64,000 nt of DNA from Oopsacas minuta (lineage: Eukaryota; Porifera; Hexactinellida; Lyssacinosida; Leucopsacidae): positions 985,080-1,049,079 of the forward strand of contig JAKMXF010000332.1 of assembly GCA_024704765.1 (NCBI GenBank), in the 5' to 3' direction. Numbering within the stretch: position 1 is the stretch's first letter; each line of letters begins with the position of its first letter. The translations under genes were made by a program, and so were the position numbers. Below are positions 11,727 through 23,252 of the stretch, in pieces. The notes under the pieces are model-generated. The model was not told where the DNA came from. It did no database searches and saw only the letters and a program-made list of their open reading frames with translations.

Positions 11727-13844
11727 ATGGATAAAACATTTGTTGCACAAAAAGAAGCATACGATATTTATAAATCACATGGTTGGAATAATTCTGGTGC
11801 AGCTCGTCAGATAATTGATGTTCATTCCTTGTCAGATGATCTGTTTGAAACCATTCGTTGGAAATTAAGAAATTTTCGAAAATCCAGAGATCATTATCAG
11901 AAGATTTACAACTTAAATGTTTGGGAGGGTATGGAGTTTTATTCAGTCACTACTTGTAACTCTGGATCATAAATGTCGATTGACACATTCGATTCTATTC
12001 CTGAGCACCACTCATTTATTGAAGAGAATCTAACAAAGATCAGAAAACCATTATTCAAACTCACAATGAAAGCAACTCGAAACCGTTTGAACGTTTGCTA
12101 AAGCATATTCAGTCCGTTGCCCAAAGGAAGCAGGTTGACGATAAGAAGGTTACTGCTTTAGCTCTGGAACTAATTTCTAATCAGGAAAATGATCGAGAAA
12201 CTTCCAGTATATGCAAAGAAATAATCACAACAGGCATGTATAGAAATGTAAAGAAAGTTTCGATACCTATGTCAAGTTATATAATAGATCTTCTCGAAAT
12301 TGGAGCATTCAAATACACACAGTTGAAGAAATTATTGAAACAAGATATCATATTCCCATTGTATAGAGTAATATCGCAATACCGTCAAGAAATTTCTCTT
12401 TTACGGAGCGTTTTATTTGTCACTAACCCTGAAGGTCACTCTATTGGTGTATCAGTTCCTTATTTCGAAATATTCGAACTAACAATTCAACGACATCTTT
12501 TAAGCTTCGATTCCATTGTAAACAACTCACAATATCCTTTGTCAGTTCGAATAGCAGACGGTCTAGATGGATCAGGCTCACACAATTCTTACAACCAAGT
12601 GAACTCAAATCTAGGTTTAGATACACACAGTATTATTCTATTCGGATTTAAAGTTCTCAGTATGACAGATAGCACAGGTTTCCCATTATACGTCGATACT
12701 TCTCCCAATTCACCTTTTTCATTCAGAGCAGTCTGCTTAATTGCGTTGAAGGATAATCACGAAAACGTTAAATTATTTTGGATACACTCATAAATCCGGC
12801 AACTAAATTAGTTGTAGAACAAGGAATTACAGTTGAAAATGGTCACATAGAAGTAGAAATAATTCGATCTATATTTGATACCAAAATGGCAGGTCTATTA
12901 GATGGAGCGGGTGGTGCATCATGTCATCTTTGCACGGCCACAGGAAGGAAATCAATAGTTTAGAGTGGGCCAGATCAGGTTTTCCAATTAATAGATACAT
13001 TATTGATGTTAACCAACTATTTGACGATATTAATGGGGAAGAAATATTTGGCCTACCTTCCAAAAACCGCTGTGGCATTACCCACCACCCTACTTCCGAA
13101 ATAAACATCTTAGCAGATTCTCCATTGCATGCGTATCTCTGTGTCTTTAGGTGGTATAAGTTACTCATATATCACTTAGACGCTGGGTTGTAGAAAGTGG
13201 TCACCTGCATACACAAAAGTACAGGACTCTTTGAAACGAATAAAATCAATTATAGAAGGAAAATCTAGTATCAAATCGATATTCGATCTAATCAAGGGGG
13301 ACTTCAACAACTGGTAATGTTGCATGAGACTGTTTCCGAGATAAAAGAGATTTCTTCAGATGGGCTACCTCCACTATTACCCCAGTTGATAAACCAACAC
13401 TTAAAATCATTCAAAACAACCTCTCGGTGATTTTGAGGATAGTTAACAGCAAGACCACATGGTCTTGAAAATCTTTGCAAGGAAACATATGAAATTGTTT
13501 TGAATCACTTTCCTTGGGTAAGCATCTCTCCCTCTTTTCATAAACTGTTTGCTCATTGTTTTCAAATAATTTATCGCTATAATCATGGTTATGGACTACA
13601 AAACCTTTCTGAAGAATGTTTAGAGGCTTGCAATAAGTATGTCAGAAGGTATAGAGAAAATTCAGCAAGAAAAACATCCTTTTCTGAGAACTTTCGTGAT
13701 ATTTTAGTCAGACTTTTGTGCTTCAGTGACCCTGTATTGGTTTTAAATCATCACAAAAGTATTAGAAAGGCTAAATCAAACGAAGATACCATGCTTGAAA
13801 CATCTGAACAGGATACCCTTTATGAATACCTGATAATCTATTAA
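11727..13844 (+). pseudogene. Transib/RAG1-like transposase, decayed copy
   Basis: Co-linear over its whole length with the intact gene at 54788-56983. Shared blocks are ALALELISNQ, IIDLLEIGAFKYTQLKKLL, IADGLDGSGSHNSYNQ (first catalytic Asp region), DTKMAGLLDGAGGASCHLC (CxxC), GFPINRYIIDVNQLF, ADSPLHAYLCVFRWYKLL, HFPWVSISPSFHKLFAHC, and LEACNKYVRRYRENSARK (Glu box). The frame breaks near 11970, 12780, 12960 and 13195-13495. The C-terminal zinc-knuckle-like motif of the intact protein is absent; the tail reads SIRKAKSNEDTM instead. One difference stands out: the block before SPLH reads ILAD here and ILPA in the intact copy. No terminal inverted repeats or target duplication could be assigned. 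Confidence 0.82.
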
Positions 13845-14104
13845 AATTATGGATTAGTGATTTTAGTGATGACGTCATCTTCATATATTTCGAGTGAGAT
13901 AATTGAAAATTTGACTTGTCCAGTGAAATGTACGGGGTCGATTTTATATACAAGTATAATACAAATATTATCGATTTGAAGTTACAATTTGGCTAATCCC
14001 TCATTTTCGCCTTTTTGCCACACTTGTTGCCAGCACTCAACCACACTAACTTAACATCCTGCGGCACTGACAAGCTTCTCTACCATAACAATGTCCATAA
14101 GAGA
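13845..14104. other. spacer between two transposon remnants
   Basis: About 260 bp between the RAG1-like remnant and the hAT remnant. No recognisable coding block or terminal repeat. Confidence 0.4.
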
Positions 14105-15248
14105 AAGCTGTCCTTGGCAATGATGGTGCTAATGCAATGTCTGGCCATATAAGTGGCGTTCTAAGGCGTTTGAGATTACTACTTGCAAGAAGTACAATTT
14201 GTATCCACTATAGGTCCCATAAATTTCAACTTGCTGCTGTCATTACTTGTGCAGAACATGTCCAAATAATGAGGGTTTTGATAGAATGTTAACAATCTGG
14301 AAAGCTTTCCATTATTCTCCCAAGAAAGCAAAAAAACTTTCACTGATCCAAGCGAAATTCCAGTCTTCTGAGATTAAATGGTAAAACCTATTCATACTCT
14401 ATGGCTCGCACGTGAAAGAGCCGTGTGTGCTGTGGAGCGGAGTATCCCAGCACAGTACGCACATTTGAAGAGATTTATAATGAAACTTGTGATGCCGAAG
14501 CTCATGGAATTGCGACTCTCTTGTCAAAATACAAAACTGTATCTTGTATCTATATTCTATCAGATGTACTCGATACAGTTGCCAAGTTACAAGGATTTTA
14601 CCTGGGAAAGCGATTTACCTTGGAAGTGTGCAATTAATGGTCAATAGTAAACACCACCACCTGGTTCAAGAACCAATCTTTTGTTTTTACAGATGATACT
14701 CAGCTGGTGGAAAACAAATTGTGATCATGGAAGAGGAAAAAATTCAATTTCTTCAGACAATGTATCGGCCATATATACAAAGTGTGATTGACCATATCCG
14801 AAAAAGAAGGGAATGCACTTATCTAGTCTCTTCTATGTCCGTTTCGTACCCTCCCCATCTCCTAAAACCGAACCTCAACTATCACTTAACTATGGTATGG
14901 AAAAGATGCAGAAGTTAATAAATGAATATAGTGTTATACAACATGTCAACTTTGGTTGTGATGGTGGTGTCACAACCAGCATTGATAGAGAGGAAACTGA
15001 AGCAGAATGGAAATTGTTTCGCAGATAATTTTGAAGCAATTCAAGAAATGCTCTTTGCAGGATGTACTATCGAAATTGATCAATGGCGGAGACATTTCGA
15101 TTGCATTTCTAAACTTATCAAATTTAGCTGCAATAGTAGAGGCAATAGTAGAGGCCTATAGGTTTTACTAGTAACAACAGCCACTGTTGAACGTACATTT
15201 AGCAATATAAAACTAATATTAACAAGGCTCCCCAACAGGATGGGCGAC
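14105..15248 (+). pseudogene. hAT transposase (ZNF862-like), decayed
   Basis: Readable hAT blocks in order: GNDGANAMSGHISGVLRRLR near 14115 (second Asp box), IWKAFHYS near 14290, LARERAVCAVERSIPAQY, EEIYNETCDAEAHGIATLLS and YILSDVLDTVAKLQG, then the C-terminal dimerisation motif TTATVERTFSNIKLILTRLP at about 15175-15235. The order and wording match the hAT family that gave ZNF862-type proteins. At least five frame breaks. The N-terminal zinc finger is missing. It stops abruptly where an integrase remnant starts (about 15250), so the two were joined by deletion or insertion. Confidence 0.85.
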
Positions 15249-15249
15249 G

Positions 15250-16434
15250 GGACAAGTGATTCAAGAACTTTCAACTCTTCGGCCAGAACTTTTTCTTGTG
15301 AATAGACGTCCACGTCATCCCCAAAGTCAAGGATCAGTCGAGCGGAGCAATGGTGACATGAAGACTCAATTGATGGCTTGGATGCGAGATAATAATATAT
15401 CCAAATGGAGCTATGGGATCCGTTTTGTGCAATGATCTACGAACACTTCATGTCATGAAGCAATAGGAATGGAACCGTATAAAGCAATGACTGGTAACAG
15501 ACCACGTTGTGGATTGAAAATTATTCTACCAACAGATTTTTCTCGATAAAATATTTACAGGTATATTGGAGAAAGATCTTGAAATTCAAATCTGTGAAGT
15601 TGAAAACGGAGATGTTAATTCTAATAATCCAGAAACTATAGTTTCACCTGGTGATGACAATCCTGATGCTGAAAGTAATCATCTACCCCCCTCAATGGCA
15701 GAATCTTCACTGGACAATGAGAGAACTCATCTACTCCCAATGGCAGAATCTTCACTGGACAATGAGAGAACTCATCTACTCCCAATGGCAGAATCTTCCC
15801 TGGAGAATAAAAGTACTCATATATTTACATGTACCACAACTCCACTAGGTAATGACAGTACTGAAAAGATTCTTAGTGATTTAATACGAGGAAAAGATCC
15901 AGAATTGCATCGTACAAATGTTTCTAATTCTCTACTCTCGGACTTTAGAGGAAATTATACCCATCCGGCAAGACTTGCACGAATAGAAGCTTGCAAAGGT
16001 ATCCAAAAACAAGCCAAAAAAATAATTGCACGCAGTACTCGCACCCTGCGTCCTCTTCGTATCGGTGATATCGTTGCTGTGCCTGTATCCCAGTTTGATC
16101 GAAGCAAAGGTAACCCACCAAATATAATTGGGATTGTTTTGGAATTTGATCAGAGAGGTTATCAAATAGGAACTAGAACTGCAAAAATAAGAGACCGACT
16201 TGCAAGAAATCAGGTTGAATTTATCAAATTTACTGGACTGAATTCAGAACACATACCAGATGAAGAATTATCGATTCGCGAAATAGTTCGAGCACAGAGC
16301 ATATCTGGTGGTCAGGGATTTCGCAGATGTCATTGCAAGAGCAATTGTTTAACAAAACGTTGCTCTTATTAAAGGCAGAGCTAATATGCAACAGTACTTG
16401 TCATGAGAAAGGATCATGTGATAGCATAGATTAG
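15250..16434 (+). pseudogene. KRBA2/GIN-like integrase element, 3' half
   Basis: The C-terminal half of a retroviral-type integrase of the cellular GIN/KRBA2 group. It starts inside the core at VIQELSTLRPELFLVNRRPR, then HPQSQGSVERSNGDMK (catalytic Glu in the SVER box), KWSYGIRFVQ and AIGMEPYKAMTGNRPRCGLK, followed by one long open frame (15566-16372). That frame has an acidic, repeat-bearing linker, a basic segment with RLARIEACKGIQKQAKKI, and a Cys-rich tail CHCKSNCLTKRC. One more frameshift at about 16372 restores further Cys residues (ELICNSTCHEKGSC) before TAG at 16434. The N-terminal zinc finger and the first two catalytic Asp are gone. Stops occur near 15435. Confidence 0.82.
15695..15829 (+). 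repeat. three 45-bp tandem repeats in coding frame
   Basis: Three consecutive 45-bp units start at 15695, 15740 and 15785. Each encodes MAESSLDNERTHLLP or a close variant; the third is diverged. The first two are almost identical. The period is a multiple of three, so the frame is kept. Confidence 0.93.
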
Positions 16435-17265
16435 TGCGTATTGAAAACAGACAGACTAAGTTGTTTTCTCAAGCTATTTCCTTAATATTTTCTCACTTCT
16501 TATTCATATAATTTGTTTTCTCATCATGTTTCCTCATAGAATTATAAGTACATATTCTCGAAAATCTTTAGATGAACAGCATTGCACATTTCATGAAGTG
16601 TGCAATAATTTGAAGGACCATTACATGAAATGAGTAACCAAATATCTATTCAATGAAATGGACAATACAATTGCCCATTTCACCCATTGAGCAATTTGTT
16701 TGCCCAATGCATGAAATGGGCAATTTCACGATTTCCGTGTAACATATACATACTGTAACATTTAAATTTTACAGTAAACATATGTTGTCATTAATAGATT
16801 ATGCACCATATATCCTCGAATTTGAATTTTCAGTCTGTTTTTGAAATATCAAAGTTTAGTCTTAATTTCTACCAAAATGGCAAATATTTCAAAAAATTGG
16901 AGTGAAAATTTCAGAAAAACCAGAGCTGATGGAGAAGGACTGATTATATTTCCGGAATCAAGATAGCCCATAGCCTATGGAGGAATATATTTTGATCATG
17001 TAGCAACATCTTTTCTAAAATTCGCAAGCCAGCGTTATCAATGTAAATATGCAGTTTAGAGTTGACTCATCATTCATCCCATAAGTTTTTAACTTGAATG
17101 GGCTAATTTTTGATTTTTGCTTCAGTGCTGTTATGTTTATAATTGTTTATTTGGAAGCTTACAATATTCAGTATTTACTTTACCTACATACAGTATGCGA
17201 TTATGATAGGAGTGATAAATTCATCCAAGAGCTCGCAATATCAGGAGTATCAGAAATAATATATG
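16435..17265. other. intron DNA, no gene recognised
   Basis: AT-rich. Around 16570-16730 a motif like ATGAAATGxxCAAT recurs on both strands. The rest holds nothing I recognise. Confidence 0.45.
16669..16725. repeat. short perfect inverted repeat
   Basis: AATTGCCCATTTCA at 16669-16682 is exactly inverted as TGAAATGGGCAATT at 16712-16725, with a 29-nt loop that also contains GCAATTTG and TTGCCCAAT. It is probably the core or end of a small MITE. Confidence 0.7.
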
Positions 17266-17800
17266 CAGTGGAAGTCGCTTAATCGGGGCATGGATAATCA
17301 GGACATCCGCTTAAACGGGACAAAGGTTTGTGAATAGATTTTTACATAGAATAATCGTCGGATAAGTGGGACATCGAATCGGTTGATCGGGATAAAAAAT
17401 CGCGAATAACCAATTATTTCATAGTTCATAATCACTTAATCAGGTATTCTTATCCCGATTAACCGAAAATGAAAGTTCTATTCATTAATTCGGATTTTAT
17501 CCCAATTAGACGATTGTATATTTATTCAGAATCATTGTAATATGGTTTGTTTGTAGAATAGGAATTTTAATAATCTACAACCATAACAATACAACGCTGA
17601 TTCGATTGCCATTTACAAACCATGATTATATAAATTTGCTTACTGCCTATATACATCCGGATTTTGTAGAAGTGTAATAAGATATTTCTCTTTATGATCT
17701 GAGACCTTGAGAACTAGTTTCGAATACTTAATATATCATAATTGGTTAATCGGGGCAAAACATTGACTCTCGAGCTATCCCGATTAATTGGCTTCCACTG
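17266..17800 (+). mobile_element. pogo/Tigger-like MITE, copy A
   Basis: A 535-bp non-autonomous element. It starts CAGTGGAAGTCGCTTAATCG and ends AATTGGCTTCCACTG, so the ends are inverted repeats. Internal words of the type AATCGGGAT recur many times in both directions near each end. It has no coding capacity. A TA follows the right end; the left flank is TATG. The CAGTGG ends with sub-terminal repeats resemble Tc1/mariner-superfamily pogo/Tigger elements; that assignment is by end similarity only. Confidence 0.85.
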
Positions 17801-17872
17801 TACTATTAAAACGTAATTAATCTGTATGTATCTACTTAAGTATATATAGTTATAATTTTATATTTATATATA

Positions 17873-18586
17873 CAGTGGAAGCCGCTAAATCGGGACAGCT
17901 CGTGAGTCAATGTTCGTCCCGATTAACCGATTATGAGTATTGAAGTATTCAAATTAGTTTTTCATTGTCACATGACCAGATATATCCTATTTCTCTATTA
18001 CTAATCCTGATATATCTAGGTTTAGTAGAGATTTGGTTGTAGTATGGGCATAGTTCCGCTTCAAGAGGTCATAGAATGCGTTACGATATATACTTAAAAA
18101 ATAAGAAAATAAAGTTTAAGTAATCATGCAAAACGTTTGGATATCCAATAGTGTGGCCATTATTGAGGGAATTATACACGGTGGAATAGCCAATGTAACC
18201 TTGAGGCGAGTGAGCAATGTTAATAATCTTAGTTTAGTAAATGGTAGTCGCATCGGTGTTGTATTGTTATAGTTGTAGAGAATATTCAAATTCCTAGTTA
18301 ACAACAAACCATTTTACAAGGATTCTGAATAAATATACAATCGTTAAATTAGGATAGAAATCCTAATGAAGCGAATACAATTAATATCCGGTTAATCGGG
18401 ATAAGAAATCCTGAATAACCGATTATGAACTTACAAATATTCGGGTAATCGGGATAAAATCCTGATTAACCGATTCGATATCCCAATTATCCGACGATTA
18501 TTCTATGTAAAAATCTGTTCCCAAACCATTGTCCCGTTTAAGCGGATGTCCTGACTATCCAGGCCTCGAGTAAGCGGCTTCCACTG
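17873..18586 (-). mobile_element. pogo/Tigger-like MITE, copy B, inverted
   Basis: A 714-bp relative of copy A in the opposite orientation, 72 bp away. The left end is CAGTGGAAGCCGCTAAATCG and the right end GTAAGCGGCTTCCACTG. TA flanks both sides (17871-17872 and 18587-18588). Its reverse complement matches copy A both at the ends and in the middle (for example ATAACAATACAAC), but it retains about 180 bp that A lacks. Confidence 0.9.
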
Positions 18587-21474
18587 TATATGTATATGTA
18601 CGTTCTCATACAAAAGTGTTCGTAAATCAAAAAAATAATTGTTCTTAACATAATTTTCACCATCCCTGACAGGGCTCGCTCAAAGGTGTCTGTGACCCTT
18701 TTAAGGCAAGCGAAGTACCTATCGGTTGGCTTGTCCATAATGTTAATTCTCTGAAAGATTGGGCCTAAATTAATTACCATAATATTAGGGGAAATGAAAA
18801 TGAACTGATACTGATGACAGAGAACGATGAAGGGCTGTGAAGTCGTTTAACGCCTTATTATATTTTTATTAAACTCACATATTTGGTCACAGAGGGTGTG
18901 TAATTCTACCTGCGAAAAGTAGAGTGATGACCATAAAATTGTTTGAATCATTCAGAGAATTCAATCTTTTTCCTCGTCTACGCATCTTTGGCATCTACTC
19001 AGTGAATATATTTAATTCCTCAAGATAAATTTTGTGGAATTCGCTGAGAAAGTAAAAATAATGGTATTAAATCTATACGATGCCAACTTGTTCCTAGCGC
19101 ATGTTCCTAGCGCATAGCAGGAACTATCGGAAGGAGAAATGCTTACTGTGGGATTCCACACTAGGTAGGCTCTATACACAAACATACAGTTATGAAAGAT
19201 TAAAGCAATATTTAATTCCTTATGTTCTTGTATAAAATCCTGTTTCTGATAAATTTCAGCGACGTCGTGTTCTAAAGGGTGGAGTGGCAGGGTCACTCAG
19301 ATATTTCATATGGCTTTAGAGATTGAAAATTTTGTGTCTTGATATACATGATGATTACATCATGGATATACTTCCGTCTTTAGTCGTTATAGACCTGGGC
19401 ACCAACAATTACTAGAGCCTTTCTACCCGAAAAGATGTCAAGATTAATAAACAACTTTAATTGAAAAGGTTCTTGCTGATATAACGAGTTTCAATTGGAA
19501 TTTTGCGAACTTTAGCTCCTGCAAAATGATCTATCAAATCATCAAATCGATGCAATCAACTATGTTTTACAAATCAATATTTCATGATGTTTAGATTGGG
19601 ACACTGGATTAGTCCTAACTGGTTTGGGAAATTGCGATAAACCGAGTCATTTGATTTTATCCTATAACTGTGTCACTGGATTCTGTCCTAAAGATCACTG
19701 GAATTTGTCCTAAATCCGAGTTTAAGACAAGTTCCAGCTGTTCCTAACGTATACAATTAGCAACAATTCTTCTCATCAGAAAGATGTAGGTCCCATAGTG
19801 GTAGGCCTGGGCAAGTGCCCAGTTTGACAATTTTTTCAGAGGCATTGTAGGTGTATACCCAGCCCTTTTTGCATCTTCAACAATTTATTTTCCCTATCTA
19901 AGCTTATTGCAACTCTATTAAGTAGAACCATTTGTGAAGATACTTGTTGATTACGTAATGTATAGTTACAGTCCTCTGATGCTAATCCGATGAAATCAAT
20001 ATCGAAAGTCCTTAAGATCATTTGCATAGAATTTTGGATTAATCACATGAAATAGTATTCGTTAGAAATGAATAGTATTTATACTTTTATGATGAATATA
20101 GTATATTATGTTGCGAGAAGATTCTTGGAACATCTATAGATATATCCAATGTATAGTTCGGAGTATACTAGTATGTATAATTATTTGAGATGTAGTTAGA
20201 TAAATGTTCATTGACAAATGTTCTTATATACTAAGGCAATGGACATTTAAATTTAGGCCACAGACAGTGATATAAAGTAATGAATATATATAGGAATCCT
20301 ATCAATTCCTATACAGTTGATATTTCTTATGACAACATTGGTTATAAGAATATATCAAATATTTGAACCATCCTCTTGGAAACGGTTCTTAGGTATAAGT
20401 CATGCCGATTATAGGAACATATCGATTATAAAACCTATTTTGCTACTCCCAATGGTAATCTTATAAGCTATAACCACTGTAGAGCTAAAATGGTGCACTT
20501 CTTCCGAACAAATGCATTAGTGAAATTTAATAATACGGACAATCCAGATAGAGAAAATTTCCAGGACGAAATGACGTCACCGGCTCATCACATTCTCTCT
20601 AGGCATAAAATTATTGAATATACCAAAGAATAACCCTTAAATTTGTAAAAAATACCAATAACATCCTTCCGAACGGGGCAAAACTTTGTGGACCGGTGGG
20701 GATGGGGAACAAGTATATTACTTTACTTATCACTACAATTATTTGATATTTTCTTTGAAAACATCCTAAGATCTCATTGTAAAATTCGAAATTGTAGATG
20801 CAATAATCTTATCTTCAGAACTTCAAATTGAGGCATTTTGGGGAATGCAATTATCTAGTCAACAATCTGGTGAAGTCATTTCATCCTGAATATTTTTGTA
20901 TTCATTTATTGGGCCTATTAATTATTTCACACTTTACATTTTGTAATTGTTTTGCCATCATACGTTTATGAAATCAACACATGTAAGAAGATGGAGCTTC
21001 AGTTAAATTGACTGATTCTAATGAGATATTGTGTCAGGGGTTTCCCCACTTGAGCGAAACTCATTTGAGCAAAACCCACTTGAGTGAATCCATATCACAA
21101 TGTTAATTATCTTCATTCATCGATATACCTATGTCCCTACCACCTATTTCAAAGTGACACAATTTATATTTAGCTCTAATCCAACCGAAAATGTTTGATT
21201 CTGAGAAAAATGTTTCTTAGGAAATTGACTTAAGCAGTAATTCACATCTGATCTGTATACATTATTTGATTTGTCAAATAAGAATGGTAACCTATGCCTT
21301 ATTGCTCTATATATTTTTGGTCCTGAGGTAATTAGTTTTTGATACGAAAAGATCATTATTTAATCGATAAAGTCATATTTGTATATTTTGATGATATCAT
21401 TATTGCACATTTGAATTATACAATTATTGTGATTATTTTAGACGTTTCTTTTAGTTGATAAATATACCTAAATA
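18587..21474. other. intron DNA, no gene recognised
   Basis: Nearly 2.9 kb. Short open frames here (18538-18780, 19012-19296, 19836-20027) match no family I know. Base composition is uniform and AT-rich. Confidence 0.5.
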
Positions 21475-21818
21475 CAGTCGAACTTGCCTATATCGGCATG
21501 AAGGGACTGACCAAAAAGTGGCAGTTATGTACAAGTGGCCGCTATAGAGAAGTTAACCGTTGTGTGCTAATGTGGTAGTAACTTTATGTTAATGGTGGTG
21601 ATATAGAGAAGTTGTCATTAAGACAAGTGACCGACATTTACGAGAATATAGTGGAAGTAGTTAATCATAGCCACCCATGGGACTTGTCAAATGTAGACAT
21701 TATAGTAAGCGACCACTATATAGAGTAACCACTAGATAAAGGAACTGGCCGTTATACAGAGTTTTCTGCTATGTGCAGGTGACCGTTGTACAGAAATGGC
21801 CGTTGAACAGGTTCCTCT
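21475..21818. mobile_element. probable Tc1/mariner-type MITE with internal repeats
   Basis: It starts CAGTCGAACTTGCC after a TA at 21473. The right side, GGCCGTTGAACAGGTTC, looks like a damaged inverse of that end. Between them, variants of GTGGCCGTTATACAGAGAAG recur at least six times. No coding capacity. The right boundary is approximate. Confidence 0.5.
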
Positions 21819-23252
21819 CTAGATCATAATTCAAGTATATAACTATGGTATTTCAAATGCTTATATGATGATATTTGCGAATCTTGGCAACAGTGTGCTG
21901 TGAACATATAATAAATACGTATGTTACTCCTAGTTTTTACTACAGAATTCTTTAACTTGTAAAATTAATGATTTCATTGAAGTTCACAAATTTGGTATTT
22001 GAGTCTGATAATATACGTACCTTAATGTGTAAATTCTACGTCCCTGAAGTTTAATAACAGTCTTTAGATTTTGCACAAAGAGGTGAAAATAAGATTAATC
22101 ACAGGATAAATATTTCTATATATACAAAATAAAGTTTAACAAGAATAGAATTGCATTCTACAATCGATACTAATACATTACAGTTGTAATATAACCTTTT
22201 CATTACTAAGCTAAAACTACAGCCTGGTCTTTATAGTGGAGTAATTTTGGGCCTTTTTAGACCCATTTTGCCGTAGTTGCCATATAGAGGTCTCTCTTAC
22301 TTTGAAAAAGAGCCCTTTTGGGCTTTCTTCAAACGTGAGAGAGCTTCGCCCTCTCAGTTTTGTGGAAAATTACTTCCCTTTCAAAATTTCCAAGTAACTC
22401 CTCATATAGCAAATTTTATCGAAAAATCCTGCGTGACTAAATTCAAGAAGGTTCATTGAATTTAACCATATTTTGCAATTTAGACACAAAATTCATCACA
22501 CTTCGGTCCACTCAATTATGACTATAACACTCGGGAAATTTGAAATTTTCCCAATATTCGACGCAATATTCACCAAATATTCTATTTGCACCTACTCTAT
22601 CTATCAATTTTCTTAAAATATCCCAAAAATATGAACGTAACTTAAGCCACTAAATAGTGGTATTGTATTGTTGCCATCAGAATTATCAACATTCATTGAT
22701 GATTTATTTTTTTATCTATTATCGTGTTTTTACGAAACTCAGGCAGTGGAGGGCTTTTTTCAATGTATTTTGTCAAGTAAAGGCCCCCAAAGTATTACAT
22801 TGCTGAATGACACAATATTCACAAATACTAAGCTAATTACCCATGTATCAAATTTATGTGTATTTTTTCGATAATTGCAAATTAATTGACATCTATAAGT
22901 TGTTAATTTAAGATTGGAATATGCTGAGTTATCATATAATGTTGCTATATTCGCTGGTTGTCGAGGAAGTGGTTTCCTGAATATACCTTGTGACCCTTAA
23001 AACTCAGGAATTCATCGTTTATCTCGAAAATTATCATTTCAAGAACAAAAGCCTATTTTAAATTGTAATAATAATACAGATATTTACGAACATTGTTGGG
23101 GACCGGCGATCCTTAAGGTAAATCGATATTTTGGGGAATATTCAACCACAGCATCATATATTGGAATCTCTTTTTAGTGAACCTCAATATGTATGCGGAA
23201 CAAGAATATGTATCCAGAAGGTGTTCACTATAGTGAAGTTGGATTGTATATA
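21819..23252. other. intron DNA, no gene recognised
   Basis: No coding block recognised; open frames at 22277-22459 and 22668-22874 have no known motif. The right limit is the start of the Tc1 element at 23253. Confidence 0.5.

Noticed and set aside
16021-16372. Retroviral or LTR-retrotransposon origin of the integrase pieces
   Set aside because: No LTRs, reverse transcriptase, protease or primer site near any of the three copies; the Cys-rich tails fit the GIN/KRBA2 cellular group better.
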